Assembly (NCBI RefSeq): GCF_001570725.1
Contig: NZ_BCNV01000005.1
Coordinates: forward strand, 744,001 to 808,000
Length of the DNA: 64,000 nucleotides
Origin: Paenibacillus amylolyticus
GTDB lineage: Bacteria; Bacillota; Bacilli; Paenibacillales; Paenibacillaceae
Direction of reading: 5' to 3'
The position numbers and the translations under genes are program-made. Shown piece by piece: positions 42,139-51,511 of this stretch (the first letter of the stretch is position 1; each line of letters starts with the position of its first letter). The notes under the pieces are model-generated. The model worked only from the letters and a program-made list of their open reading frames with translations, did no database searches and was not told the origin of the DNA.

Positions 42139-43611
42139 ATGATGAAGAAAAGATCGGCGCTACTGCTTGTCATTGTGGGTCTGCTTGGCGGTAGTTTACT
42201 AACCCTGGTATTAATGACGTATCCGGGAATAGCAAGCCAGACCACAGCGGGCGAAGGTTTGCTGGCCAGTGTAACCGGCAATACGCAGCAGAAGAACGAT
42301 TTGAAGAAGATTGAAACCGCGATGGATTTGATCTCAAGCAACTATTATAAAGATGTGGATCAGACCAAATTGATTGACGGTGCGATCAACGGCATGATGG
42401 AATCCCTTGGTGATCCGTACTCCAACTATATGGGGCAGGAAACGGCTGCTCAGTTTGAAGAGTCGATCGAAGGTTCATTTACCGGTATTGGCGCAGAGGT
42501 ATCCTCACAGGATGGAAACGTGGTTGTAGTTTCCCCGATCAAAGGATCACCTGCCGAGAAAGCGGGTATTCGTGCGAAAGACATGATTATGTCGGTAAAC
42601 GGAGAATCCCTGCAGGGATTGGAACTGAACAAGGCTGTTAACAAAATCAGAGGCCCTAAAGGAAGTGAAGCGAAGGTACAGGTTAAACGTGCCGGATCTT
42701 CCGAACTGATTGAATTTGTTATTGTACGGGATGACATTGATTTGGAGACCGTATATGCTCACATGGAGGACGGCGGAATTGGCGTTATTGCCATTACCCA
42801 ATTCTCTCTGAATACGGGCGATCGCTTTAAAGAAGAATTGGCGAAACTTGAGAAGCAGAACATGAAAGGTCTGGTTATCGATGTTCGTAATGACCCAGGC
42901 GGTGTACTGCAAGTCGTGATTGATATTGCTGAACAGTTTGTTCCTAAAGGCAAGGTTATTGTTCAAGTCGAAGACAAGAACGGCAAAAAGGAACAAAGTA
43001 AATCCAATGGATCAGCGAAAGCTTATCCAATCACAGTCCTGATGAACAAAGGTAGCGCGAGTGCGTCGGAGATTTTGGCCGGAGCCTTGCAACAGTCAGC
43101 AGGTGCTAAGTTGATCGGTGAAAACTCCTTTGGTAAAGGAACCGTACAGACGAGTTATGACAAGCAAATGGGTGATGGCAGCTTGCTGAAGATCACTATT
43201 GCCAAATGGCTCACTCCGAACGGGGACTGGATTCATGAAAAAGGAATCAAACCGGATATTGCGGTAGACCAACCGGATTATTTCTCGGTGGCACCGATTA
43301 ATAAAGAAAAGTTACCACTGAAATATGACAGCAATAGCACGGATGTGAAAAGTGCGCAGACGATGCTGAGAGGACTCGATTTCAAACCGGATCGTGTGGA
43401 CGGATACTACGACCAGAAGACAGAAGAAGCGGTCAAGGCATTCCAGAAGCAAAAAGGCATTCAGGCTACAGGCCAGATTGACGAGAAAACCGCTGAATCA
43501 CTGGAAGCGGCTCTGATTGAACGTATTGCCAATCCTCAATATGATGCGCAGCTGAAACGCGCGATCGAAAATGTCTCAAAGGATATTTCGTCCGCGGTGT
43601 CGAAGCCATAA
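42139..43611 (+). CDS. S41 carboxy-terminal processing protease with PDZ and peptidoglycan-binding domains
   Basis: A 490-residue CtpA/CtpB-type protease. N-terminal membrane anchor or signal (about 10-32); PDZ domain (about 105-190, GIGAEVSSQDGNVVVVSPIKGSPAEKAGI); S41 catalytic core with Ser in NKGSASASEILAGAL and Lys in NSFGKGTVQ; C-terminal PG_binding_1 domain (about 405-470). AAAGGCGGTGA precedes the ATG; ATG 42142 is an alternative. In B. subtilis ctpB lies near ftsEX and minJ and cleaves SpoIVFA during sporulation, matching this gene order. Confidence 0.93.
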   Translation: MMKKRSALLLVIVGLLGGSLLTLVLMTYPGIASQTTAGEGLLASVTGNTQQKNDLKKIETAMDLISSNYYKDVDQTKLIDGAINGMMESLGDPYSNYMGQETAAQFEESIEGSFTGIGAEVSSQDGNVVVVSPIKGSPAEKAGIRAKDMIMSVNGESLQGLELNKAVNKIRGPKGSEAKVQVKRAGSSELIEFVIVRDDIDLETVYAHMEDGGIGVIAITQFSLNTGDRFKEELAKLEKQNMKGLVIDVRNDPGGVLQVVIDIAEQFVPKGKVIVQVEDKNGKKEQSKSNGSAKAYPITVLMNKGSASASEILAGALQQSAGAKLIGENSFGKGTVQTSYDKQMGDGSLLKITIAKWLTPNGDWIHEKGIKPDIAVDQPDYFSVAPINKEKLPLKYDSNSTDVKSAQTMLRGLDFKPDRVDGYYDQKTEEAVKAFQKQKGIQATGQIDEKTAESLEAALIERIANPQYDAQLKRAIENVSKDISSAVSKP

Positions 43612-43612
43612 A

Positions 43613-43640
43613 GAAGGCTGATTTTCAGCCTTCTTTTTTT
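43613..43640 (+). terminator. Terminator of the ctpB-like gene
   Basis: GAAGGCTGA pairs with TCAGCCTTC around a TTT loop and is followed by seven T. Confidence 0.9.
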
Positions 43641-43675
43641 CTGAACCGGCTGAAGGAGAGGGGTGACCGACCACA

Positions 43676-45004
43676 ATGGAATGGGTATGGCCGTGGTTAA
43701 CTACATTAGGGGAAGCTTTGTTACAGTTGTTTATTCAGCCGTTTTATTATATTGCGGTGATCCTGATTGCGCTGATCTATCATCGTCAGTTACTACAGGA
43801 GCGTAAATTGTTTCATGTCCGTTTGCAAAGCTCGATAACACAGACGATTCGTGCGGTGCTCGGAGGCATACTCATCGGTACCATTGTCTCAATCGTGTCC
43901 CTATTTCTCGGTGCACATTTTACGCTGGGAAGTCTCATATGCATATGGGCTGCAACGTTAGTTCTATCCTTGTTCCGTATCCGATATCTGTGCTTTGCCT
44001 ACGCGGCAGGTTTGCTGGGTGTGGCGCAATTTGGTTTGAATCTGGCTTCAGGCTGGCAACCATCCGGTTGGATGGGCAGTATCACCGAGACGCTACGTAC
44101 TCTGGATATGCCTGCACTGCTTGTTTTGGCGGCCCTCCTACATATGGGTGAAGCCCTGTTGGTACGTATGCAGGGAGTATCGATGGCATCACCGCTTCTC
44201 TTCGAGGGAAAACGTGGGAAACTGGTGGGTGGATATCAACTACAACAGTTCTGGGCCATTCCCCTACTGATTCTTGTTCCCGTCACAGGAGGTGGCGCGG
44301 AGCTGGCATGGAATCCACTTATGAATGCAGGACATAGTTATATGCTGGTTGCATTGCCCATCATGCTCGGATTTGGTGAGATCACGCAGAGTATGCTTCC
44401 GGGACAGAAGGTGCAGATTACATCCAAACGTTTGATGATCTATGGGACAACCTTGCTCGTGTTCAGTTTGCTTGCTGCATGGTGGTCTCCACTTATGGTG
44501 GTTGCTGCATTGATTGCATTTATTGGACATGAACTTCTGGTATGGTACAGCGCATTTGAAGAGCAAAATCGCAGTCCGGTATTTGTTCATCCGCAGCATG
44601 GGTTGAAGGTATTGGCTGTTATCCCGGAGAGTCCTGCTGCAGATTTGGGGATTGAAGCAGGAGAGACGTTGTACAAGGTGAATGGTAAGTTGGTTCATTC
44701 ACCGGAAGAGTTGCATCGCGCTCTGCGGATGAACCCGGCTTTTTGCAAGCTTGAGGTGCGTAATCACCAGGGAGAAAGCAAGTTCATGCAACGAGCGATC
44801 TATGAAGGGGAGCATCATCAGCTTGGGATTATTATGGCACCAGATAATCATGAGGTATGGGCGATTCGTTTACGTCCACTGACTTTGTTCCATATTGTTA
44901 ACCTCAAATTGTTTGCCCGCCTGAAAAAACCACATAGGGACGAAGCTCCACTGGCGTTACCGCCTGCCCCTGTGGTTAGTGACAAAGGGTCCATAGAGAT
45001 GTAA
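43676..45004 (+). CDS. Multi-pass PDZ membrane protein, MinJ-like
   Basis: A 442-residue protein with about eight hydrophobic segments up to residue ~290, then a PDZ-like domain (about 300-375, GLKVLAVIPESPAADLGIEAGETLYKVNG) and a short charged tail. This is the layout of B. subtilis MinJ (YvjD), which links DivIVA to MinD to keep division away from the poles. It follows the ftsEX and ctpB-like genes as minJ does in Bacillus. GAAGGAGAGGGGTGA precedes the ATG. Assignment rests on layout and synteny. Confidence 0.75.
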   Translation: MEWVWPWLTTLGEALLQLFIQPFYYIAVILIALIYHRQLLQERKLFHVRLQSSITQTIRAVLGGILIGTIVSIVSLFLGAHFTLGSLICIWAATLVLSLFRIRYLCFAYAAGLLGVAQFGLNLASGWQPSGWMGSITETLRTLDMPALLVLAALLHMGEALLVRMQGVSMASPLLFEGKRGKLVGGYQLQQFWAIPLLILVPVTGGGAELAWNPLMNAGHSYMLVALPIMLGFGEITQSMLPGQKVQITSKRLMIYGTTLLVFSLLAAWWSPLMVVAALIAFIGHELLVWYSAFEEQNRSPVFVHPQHGLKVLAVIPESPAADLGIEAGETLYKVNGKLVHSPEELHRALRMNPAFCKLEVRNHQGESKFMQRAIYEGEHHQLGIIMAPDNHEVWAIRLRPLTLFHIVNLKLFARLKKPHRDEAPLALPPAPVVSDKGSIEM

Positions 45005-45039
45005 CTAAGCATATGGGATTGAATATGTTGCATAAATTA

Positions 45040-45088
45040 AAAAAAGGTATTTCCGAGCGCCGTCGCAGGCAGGGGAAATACCTTTTTT
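45040..45088. terminator. Bidirectional terminator between minJ-like gene and the response regulator
   Basis: AAAAAAGGTATTTCC pairs perfectly with GGAAATACCTTTTTT across a 19-base loop, with A and T runs on both sides. Confidence 0.9.
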
Positions 45089-45089
45089 G

Positions 45090-45779
45090 TTATTTTTTTA
45101 ACATAAAGATGGCGATTTGAGTCCGATCACGCAAGCTCAACTTGCCGAGAATATCCGTGACGTAGTTTTTGACCGTGCCCTCACTGAGGAACAGTTTGGC
45201 AGCAATTTCTTTATTGGATAGCCCCTCCGATATGGCCTCGGCAACCGCCAACTCCATACGTGTCAGTCCATAGGCTTCGATTGGATTCTGTGTCAGGGGA
45301 GTCGTAGCAGAACGAAGAAGTCCTGTTAGTTTGCGAGCAATATCCGGATGAATTAACATATCGCCGTTATGTACGGTCTTGATGCCTTGAATGATCCGCT
45401 CAGGCGGGACGTTTTTGAGCAAATAACCGCTTGCCCCATTCTGTAATGCCTGAATAATATACTCGTCATCGTCAAACGTAGTCAGCATGAGTACCTGGAT
45501 TTCAGGAAAACGTACCTTGATAAGTTGTGTGCCTTCGACTCCGTCACATTCGGGCATCCGAATATCCATCAACACCACGTCCGCAGGTGTTCCTGCTTCA
45601 AGCAATTCCAGCGCTTCCTGTCCATTTGAGGCTGTACCTGTAACAATAATGCCAGAGTCAAGTCCTAGCAACACTTTAAGGCTCTCACGAATGAAGTAAT
45701 CATCGTCCACGAGAATCAGTTGAATAAGTGGAGGGTGTGCTGCATCACTCTTTTGGTTCACATCATTCCAATCGGACAT
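45090..45779 (-). CDS. Response regulator, NarL/LuxR family (LnrK-like)
   Basis: A 229-residue regulator. The receiver domain (about 19-135) has the acidic VDDD, phosphoacceptor Asp72 in VLMDIRMPE, and the conserved Lys in YLLKNVPPE. A LuxR-type helix-turn-helix is at the C-terminus (NKEIAAKLFLSEGTVKNYV). A GTG at 45791 is in frame, but it sits within the AAGGAAGTG ribosome binding site, so ATG 45779 is chosen. It is 20 bases after the sensor kinase on the same strand, divergent from the ABC exporter it probably controls. Confidence 0.93.
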   Translation of the reverse strand: MSDWNDVNQKSDAAHPPLIQLILVDDDYFIRESLKVLLGLDSGIIVTGTASNGQEALELLEAGTPADVVLMDIRMPECDGVEGTQLIKVRFPEIQVLMLTTFDDDEYIIQALQNGASGYLLKNVPPERIIQGIKTVHNGDMLIHPDIARKLTGLLRSATTPLTQNPIEAYGLTRMELAVAEAISEGLSNKEIAAKLFLSEGTVKNYVTDILGKLSLRDRTQIAIFMLKK

Positions 45780-45799
45780 GAGAACATTCACTTCCTTTT

Positions 45800-47011
45800 T
45801 CAGAGTATATCAACTTTGTTCGTTATTGGAATGCGTGTAATCACCGTATACGGATAAGCTGATTGAATCTCAAGAGTCCCTCCTACCATTTGTGTGCGTA
45901 GACGCATGCCTTCCTGTCCTATGCCATTTCCCTTAGTCGAATGAGGATTGATATTGCCATCATTACTTACGCTCATACATACTTTCTGATCCCCGAATAC
46001 CAACTCCACTGAGATTGAAGAGGCATTTCCATGCCGCAGTGCATTCGTTACGGCTTCTTTTACATTTTTGTACAAAACGATTTGTATGCTGGGATACAGC
46101 ACATGGGATGGGCCATGAACTTCATAATGTGTCTTCACACCAGTATCTCTGCCCACTTCCTCAAGGAGGCGATCCAGTGCGTAGGCATTGGATACATAGG
46201 AATCCGGCTGCAGTTTGTGCAGTGTGCTGCGCATATCATCCATACTGGTGGCCAATTGATCACGAATCTGTCTCACCATTTCTGTTCCCTTTTCCTGATC
46301 TCGGGGGAGGGTCAGCAGGGCGGCTTCCGACATCATTTTGGTGCGAATCAGTCGATGGCCGATATCGTCATGAAGCTGTCTTGAAATACGGGTACGTTCC
46401 TCTGCCTGAGCCGCTCCTTCAAGTTGCTTTGTAAATAACAGCAGTTGCGCACGCGCTTCTTGTAGCTCGTAATGTTTGCTGCGAAGCTCGTCATAGACTT
46501 GTTCCAGTTGTCCGCGGCTGCTCGCCGTTCTTGATCCCTGCCAGGACAGAGCCGCTGTGATGAGCAGAAACAGGTTGCCAAGAACCATCGCGGTTGTCTT
46601 TGCGGAGAATAGAGCAGTGGCGTTTGTATACAGTGTAGTTAACCCTGGCTGCAATGTATGTGGGTCAGAATAATACCAATGCAATGCAATATTGCTTACC
46701 ACAAGCTGACTTCCAAACATCAGCCACCGCCGACTTCCCTCCAGTCTGTACATATACACGTAAAGCACGGATAGAGAAAGGAATAACATGAATGGTCCAT
46801 ACGAAGCAATCAGCCAACAGCTCCAGAGTATTTCGGCCAGAAGCAACAGCCACTGCTGTGCACTTGAACGGGTGAAATCTTTCCACACGGAGAGCCCAAG
46901 CGCGATGATGATATACAGGGTGTAGACGGCTTCGTTTTCCAAGGGTAGCATCAACAGGTACAGCACTGCTGGAACGATAATTAATCCGTATTGCAGAAAC
47001 CGCATCGGCAT
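45800..47011 (-). CDS. Sensor histidine kinase, HisKA_3 family (LnrJ-like)
   Basis: A 403-residue membrane kinase with about five to six segments in the first 160 residues and almost no outer loops, the intramembrane-sensing type common near antibiotic-export operons. A coiled linker is followed by the dimerisation domain with His214 in SRQLHDDIGHRL and a HATPase_c domain (VKEAVTNALRHG; NGIGQEGMRLR). It likely phosphorylates the adjacent regulator. It starts 210 bases from the divergent ABC operon. In B. subtilis LnrJK control LnrLMN in response to linearmycins; similarity here is by layout. Confidence 0.92.
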   Translation of the reverse strand: MPMRFLQYGLIIVPAVLYLLMLPLENEAVYTLYIIIALGLSVWKDFTRSSAQQWLLLLAEILWSCWLIASYGPFMLFLSLSVLYVYMYRLEGSRRWLMFGSQLVVSNIALHWYYSDPHTLQPGLTTLYTNATALFSAKTTAMVLGNLFLLITAALSWQGSRTASSRGQLEQVYDELRSKHYELQEARAQLLLFTKQLEGAAQAEERTRISRQLHDDIGHRLIRTKMMSEAALLTLPRDQEKGTEMVRQIRDQLATSMDDMRSTLHKLQPDSYVSNAYALDRLLEEVGRDTGVKTHYEVHGPSHVLYPSIQIVLYKNVKEAVTNALRHGNASSISVELVFGDQKVCMSVSNDGNINPHSTKGNGIGQEGMRLRTQMVGGTLEIQSAYPYTVITRIPITNKVDIL

Positions 47012-47092
47012 ATGGTTGTGACATCCTTTATATAAAAGTGAAGTAGAAAATCTCTCAGTAATGCGCCCTTGATTATACCATAAGCAGCATTC

Positions 47093-47125
47093 GAATCAGG
47101 AGATGACTTAAGTCACCTTCGATTC
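47093..47125. promoter_or_regulatory. Imperfect 33-base dyad between the sensor kinase and ABC operon
   Basis: A perfect TGACTTAAGTCA core (47104-47115) is flanked by GAATC (47093-47097) and GATTC (47121-47125), with partly matching bases between. It lies about 55 bases upstream of a possible -10 (TACAAT 47163-47168) for the ABC operon, a position suited to a NarL-type activator. Confidence 0.55.
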
Positions 47126-47221
47126 ATGACTTTTCGTACCTTCGCTACAGATTACGATCCGTTACAATAAAATTATGAAATCCAGCGGCGAAAGCCGAAA
47201 CGGAAAAGGGGCGTAAAAGGG

Positions 47222-48157
47222 ATGGGTATACTTGAAGTGGATCATGTTGTAAAACGATACGGCAGCAGGCTGTCAGTCGATCATTTGAACCTTAATGTTG
47301 GCAAAGGCGAAATTTTTGGATTGCTCGGTCCCAATGGAGCAGGGAAAAGTACCACCATCAGTATGATTGCAGGGCTCCTGAATATGGATCAGGGTGAAAT
47401 CAGATTAGACGGGATATCGGTCAAGGAGCGACCGCTTGAAGTAAAGCGGAAGATCGGACTGGTTCCGCAGGATCTGGCTTTATACGAAACCATGTCTGCT
47501 GCGGAGAATGTGACTTTTTTTGCCCGACTGTATGGACTGCGTGGAAAATTGCTTAAGGAGAGGGTACAGGAATCCCTTGAATTTGTAGGGTTACAGGATA
47601 AAGCAAAGGATGCTCCCGCAACCTTCTCCGGCGGTATGAAACGCAGGTTAAACATCGCATGTGCGATTACACATCGCCCGGATCTGATTATTATGGATGA
47701 ACCGACAGTTGGTATTGATCCACAATCTCGGAATCATATCCTTGAATCGGTACGCACACTCAATAAGATGGGTTCAACGATCATATATACAAGTCATTAC
47801 ATGGAGGAAGTTGCTGCGATTAGTCACCGGGTTGCAATTATGGATCAGGGACGAATCATTGCCTGTGGGACTGAAGCAGAGCTGAGAGAACGGGTAGCAT
47901 CGGAGGAAAAAGTAGTGCTCTCCACTTCCGGTATCGGTCCCGACGTCGTGGAAGAACTGAAACTTCACCCTCGCGTGCGGATGGTAGACGTTTCAGAGAA
48001 TACACTGACCATTACGCTGCCTTCGGCACAGCAGGATCTCCAGGATCTGCTCTTCATTTGCAGCAAACATGAAATATCCATTCAGTCGCTCAAGGTGGAA
48101 GAGCCGGATCTGGAAACATTGTTCCTCAATCTGACCGGGCGTACGCTTCGGGATTAG
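47222..48157 (+). CDS. ABC transporter ATP-binding protein (LnrL-like)
   Basis: A 311-residue ATPase: Walker A GPNGAGKST at 36-44, signature FSGGM, Walker B LIIMDEP, and a C-terminal extension (about 220-311) typical of the DrrA/NatA/LnrL type. It would power the two ABC-2 permeases that follow after 12 bases. The size equals that recalled for LnrL of B. subtilis. The exported compound is unknown. Confidence 0.93.
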   Translation: MGILEVDHVVKRYGSRLSVDHLNLNVGKGEIFGLLGPNGAGKSTTISMIAGLLNMDQGEIRLDGISVKERPLEVKRKIGLVPQDLALYETMSAAENVTFFARLYGLRGKLLKERVQESLEFVGLQDKAKDAPATFSGGMKRRLNIACAITHRPDLIIMDEPTVGIDPQSRNHILESVRTLNKMGSTIIYTSHYMEEVAAISHRVAIMDQGRIIACGTEAELRERVASEEKVVLSTSGIGPDVVEELKLHPRVRMVDVSENTLTITLPSAQQDLQDLLFICSKHEISIQSLKVEEPDLETLFLNLTGRTLRD

Positions 48158-48169
48158 GGGGAGCGAGAG

Positions 48170-49366
48170 ATGAATATATGGCATATTTGCATCTTTGAAT
48201 TGAGACGTATTCTTAAGATTCGATCTGTAGTGTTGAACCTGTTCATTCTGCCGTTGTTATTGATTTTCATATTGGGCACGGCGCTTTCCAGTACGATGGG
48301 TACGGCGGATGATGTTATTCCGGATACTGTACGTGTGGGAATCATCCATTTGAATACCGATTCAGGCGTCGGATTAGGTACGCTTAATCAAGCGCTGGAT
48401 ACATTTATGAATTCCCCAGCGGTAGCGGAGATGGTTAAGGTACAGAACTTTACGACAGAAGAAGAGGCTGTCCATTCGCTGCGTACCGGCAAGTTGGACT
48501 TTGTCGTAATGATTCCTTTGGATTTTGAGCAGAACATGATGATGGGGAAAGAGGCCCGGTTACAGTGGATTCGAGGAAAGGACAACACACTTAATACGTT
48601 GGGTGAAACGTTGTTCACACGTTTTACGGATGAATTGAACCGACAGATGGCGATCACCAAAGTCCTCGGTCCGGAAGTGATTGCTGCCATGGCCGCTTAT
48701 TCGGAGTCTGGTGCGGCCAATTCCACCTCCATTGCTGTCATTAATCCCGGTAAGACAGGTACGGCGTATAGTGCCTCCCAATACTATGCAGCATCTATGC
48801 TGGCAATGTTCATGTTGTACTCAGGCATGACAACCAGCACCAGCCTTTTTGGAGAGCGTGATAACAAAACGTTAATCCGCCTTCAGGCTGCACCTATAGG
48901 TAATGGAGTTATTTTCGCTGGCAAAATTGCAGGAAATAGTCTGCTCGCTTTCTTGCAAGCAACGACGATTATCCTTATGACATATTGGCTCTACGGTGTG
49001 GATTGGGGAACGCATCCTTGGTATATCGTGCTGACTTGTGTGTTCATCACATTGGCATCCATGACGCTTGGCGTGATCGTGGCATTGGTATGCAAAAGCA
49101 CAGCTTCGGCTAGTGCATCCATACAAGGTATCATCGTTATCATGACATTCATCAGCGGTGGATTCATGCCCATTCCGATTGATTTTGTACAACGGATTAG
49201 CGGATTTACGGTTAACCACTGGGCGCTCCAGAGTTTTCTGAGAATGATGCTGGATGCACCTGTAGGAGAGATTGTGTACAGCATTCTAATGTTAGGTGTG
49301 GTATGCGCTATATTGCTGTTCATCTCTGGATTGATCTATAGAAAGGCAGGATACCGATATGAATAG
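48170..49366 (+). CDS. ABC-2 type permease (LnrM-like)
   Basis: A 398-residue permease with one N-terminal membrane segment (about 19-40), a large outer domain (about 45-205), and five C-terminal segments (from about 210), including the ABC-2 transport signature region with ERDNKTLIRLQAAPIGN. It overlaps the next permease gene by 8 bases. The ribosome binding site is GGGGGAGCGAGAG. Confidence 0.9.
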   Translation: MNIWHICIFELRRILKIRSVVLNLFILPLLLIFILGTALSSTMGTADDVIPDTVRVGIIHLNTDSGVGLGTLNQALDTFMNSPAVAEMVKVQNFTTEEEAVHSLRTGKLDFVVMIPLDFEQNMMMGKEARLQWIRGKDNTLNTLGETLFTRFTDELNRQMAITKVLGPEVIAAMAAYSESGAANSTSIAVINPGKTGTAYSASQYYAASMLAMFMLYSGMTTSTSLFGERDNKTLIRLQAAPIGNGVIFAGKIAGNSLLAFLQATTIILMTYWLYGVDWGTHPWYIVLTCVFITLASMTLGVIVALVCKSTASASASIQGIIVIMTFISGGFMPIPIDFVQRISGFTVNHWALQSFLRMMLDAPVGEIVYSILMLGVVCAILLFISGLIYRKAGYRYE

Positions 49367-50537
49367 TCTACACATCGCCTGGTTGATGATCAGACGCACA
49401 CTTGGCCGTAAAATGGGCTTCATTACGTTTCTGCTTCTGCCTTGCCTGGTGGTTACGGGAGCGGTTGCCCTTTTTGGGAGTGAGCAGAGTACACGGACGG
49501 TCATTCCCTATGTCAACGAGGATACAGGGGTAGCGGGGACATGGATGATTAACGAGCTTGCTGGCAAAGAAGAGTATCTGCTTAAGCCAATGAACAATGA
49601 AGCAGAAGTGAAGGAAGCTATTGCTCAGCAAAAAGGAAGTTCTGGCATCATCATTCCGGCACGTTATACGGAGGAACTGTTTCAGGGTAAGGCCACCGAA
49701 ATTAAACTGGTGGAAATGCGTATAAGTGAAGATTCCTATACACTACGAGCAGCAGTTGAAGATTTGACGAACGGATTGCAACAATCTGCTTCAGCTGTTA
49801 CGTTGGCTGCGAGTCGTGTCTCAAGTGAGGATGACATAGTGGAGAAGATACAGAAGCCGTTTGAAATGTTATTACAGGAAACAGGAAAGCATCAGGTGGC
49901 TGGTGAAGTCACGGATCTGCAGATCTATCCCAAGCCAGGCCTGAGCAATGTGACTGGGTTTACAATCATGTTTATGATGGGCCTGCTGACCAGCGCAGTT
50001 GCTGTGATTATGGAAGATCGCAGGAAACGCACGATGGCCAGAGTATATACGGCGCCCGTTCGTGCATATGAGATTGCGCTTGGCAATTTCCTGGGCAGCT
50101 TTGTCATTGGTATGATTCAGATTGTTCTGGTTTTGGGAGTCAGCAGGTGGTTGCTGCATTATGATGCGGGTATCCCTTTTGGAATTCATTTCATGATCTT
50201 GGCGGCATTCATGCTGGTCTCCATGGGGATTGCGAGCACTGTTGCAGGATTAATCCGTAATCCCAAAAATGCCAACATGTTGAATTCACTTGTCATTATG
50301 CCAACCTGCATGATAGGCGGTTGTTTCTGGCCGATCTCGTTGATGCCTGACTATATGCAGAAGCTCGCCAACTTTGTTCCACAGAAGTGGACGATTCAGG
50401 CAGTGGAAACGATCTCCGCTGGCGGTACGTTATCGGATATTACAATGCCACTATTAATATTGTTCGGCATGGCTGCCATTTTGTTGACGGTTGGTTCTGC
50501 GATTCTGCGCCCCAGTCAGCCAGGTGTGGATGCATAA
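49359..50537 (+). CDS. ABC-2 type permease (LnrN-like)
   Basis: A 392-residue permease with the same plan as its neighbour: N-terminal segment (about 20-40), outer domain with short hydrophobic patches, and five to six C-terminal segments; EDRRKRTMARVYTAPVRAYEI is the cytosolic ABC-2 stretch. The two permeases probably form a heterodimer. The operon ends at a bidirectional terminator. Confidence 0.9.
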   Translation: MNSLHIAWLMIRRTLGRKMGFITFLLLPCLVVTGAVALFGSEQSTRTVIPYVNEDTGVAGTWMINELAGKEEYLLKPMNNEAEVKEAIAQQKGSSGIIIPARYTEELFQGKATEIKLVEMRISEDSYTLRAAVEDLTNGLQQSASAVTLAASRVSSEDDIVEKIQKPFEMLLQETGKHQVAGEVTDLQIYPKPGLSNVTGFTIMFMMGLLTSAVAVIMEDRRKRTMARVYTAPVRAYEIALGNFLGSFVIGMIQIVLVLGVSRWLLHYDAGIPFGIHFMILAAFMLVSMGIASTVAGLIRNPKNANMLNSLVIMPTCMIGGCFWPISLMPDYMQKLANFVPQKWTIQAVETISAGGTLSDITMPLLILFGMAAILLTVGSAILRPSQPGVDA

Positions 50538-50590
50538 CTTCATAACTTGAATATGAGATTTGGGATCTGACTTCACACGATATAGGTTAC

Positions 50591-50640
50591 AAAAAAAGCA
50601 CGTTCTGCCTGAATATAATTCAGCCAGAGCGTGCTCTTTA
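50591..50640. terminator. Bidirectional terminator between the ABC operon and motB
   Basis: AGCACG pairs with CGTGCT, continuing with CTG-CTGAA / TTCAG-CAG with small mismatches. Seven A precede it and CTTT follows. Confidence 0.8.
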
Positions 50641-50686
50641 TGTTTAGAATGAAGAATGTAATGATGCATTATGGAAATGTTGAAGA

Positions 50687-51511
50687 TTAAGGTTGGAGTT
50701 GACGCAAGACAGTAATTTCCACACGACGGTTCTTTTGTCTGCCAGCCGCTGTAGTGTTGTCACCCGTTGGGCGAGTATCCGCATATCCGGCGTATTGGAA
50801 GCCGTCAGGGTTGAGCTTCTCTGTATCCAGAAAGAATCGTAATACAGATAGTGCGCGTTCTCCCGAAAGCTGCCAGTTATCGGTATAGGCGGAGTTTGCC
50901 CCCACAGGAACATTATCGGTGTGACCCTCAATACTGACAACGGTGTTCAGATCACGGAACAGGCTGGCAAGCTTACTGAGCGTTGGTGCTGCCCCATCCT
51001 TTAGAGCGGCCTGTCCCTGGTCAAAAAGGAAACGGTCACTTAGGGTAATGGAGAGGCCCTGTGGCTTGTCCGCAACAAAAATTTGATTTTCCAGTTTATT
51101 ATCCTCGATATATTGGGTAATCACATTGAACAGATTTTGTAGTTCCTGTTCCTGTGATCTGAATTGCTCTTCACGCTCTGTGAGAGGCTTGTCGTCATCT
51201 TCTGGCGTAGCAGTCCCGGAATCGGAAGGCGTTCCTTCACCCTGAACCTCGGATGGTGGGGTCTCTGTAATCGTCTGTCCGGGTTTCTCACCGAGTCCTT
51301 CACCAAGCTCAAGTACAGAGTCGGACGCGTTGAATGTATTTTGTAAGGATTGAGTAACGACATCATATTTACCGGAATCCAGATTGCTCATGGCGTACAT
51401 GATGACAAAAAATATTAAAAGCAGGGTGATGAGATCGGCATAAGTAATCATCCAGCGATCCCGATGATCGACATTTTCACGTTTTCCGCGCCGTTTACTG
51501 CGCCGACTCAT
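50687..51511 (-). CDS. Flagellar stator protein, MotB/MotS family
   Basis: A 274-residue protein with a basic N-terminus, one membrane segment (about 22-42) carrying the ion-binding Asp26 in WMITYADLITLLL, a Glu/Pro-rich plug and linker (about 65-115), and a C-terminal OmpA peptidoglycan-binding domain (SIEGHTDNVPVG near 195; SGERALSVLRFFL; GYADTRPTGDNTTAAGRQKNRRVEI). It would anchor the stator to the cell wall. It overlaps motA by 17 bases. Proton or sodium use cannot be decided from sequence. Confidence 0.92.
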   Translation of the reverse strand: MSRRSKRRGKRENVDHRDRWMITYADLITLLLIFFVIMYAMSNLDSGKYDVVTQSLQNTFNASDSVLELGEGLGEKPGQTITETPPSEVQGEGTPSDSGTATPEDDDKPLTEREEQFRSQEQELQNLFNVITQYIEDNKLENQIFVADKPQGLSITLSDRFLFDQGQAALKDGAAPTLSKLASLFRDLNTVVSIEGHTDNVPVGANSAYTDNWQLSGERALSVLRFFLDTEKLNPDGFQYAGYADTRPTGDNTTAAGRQKNRRVEITVLRQLQP

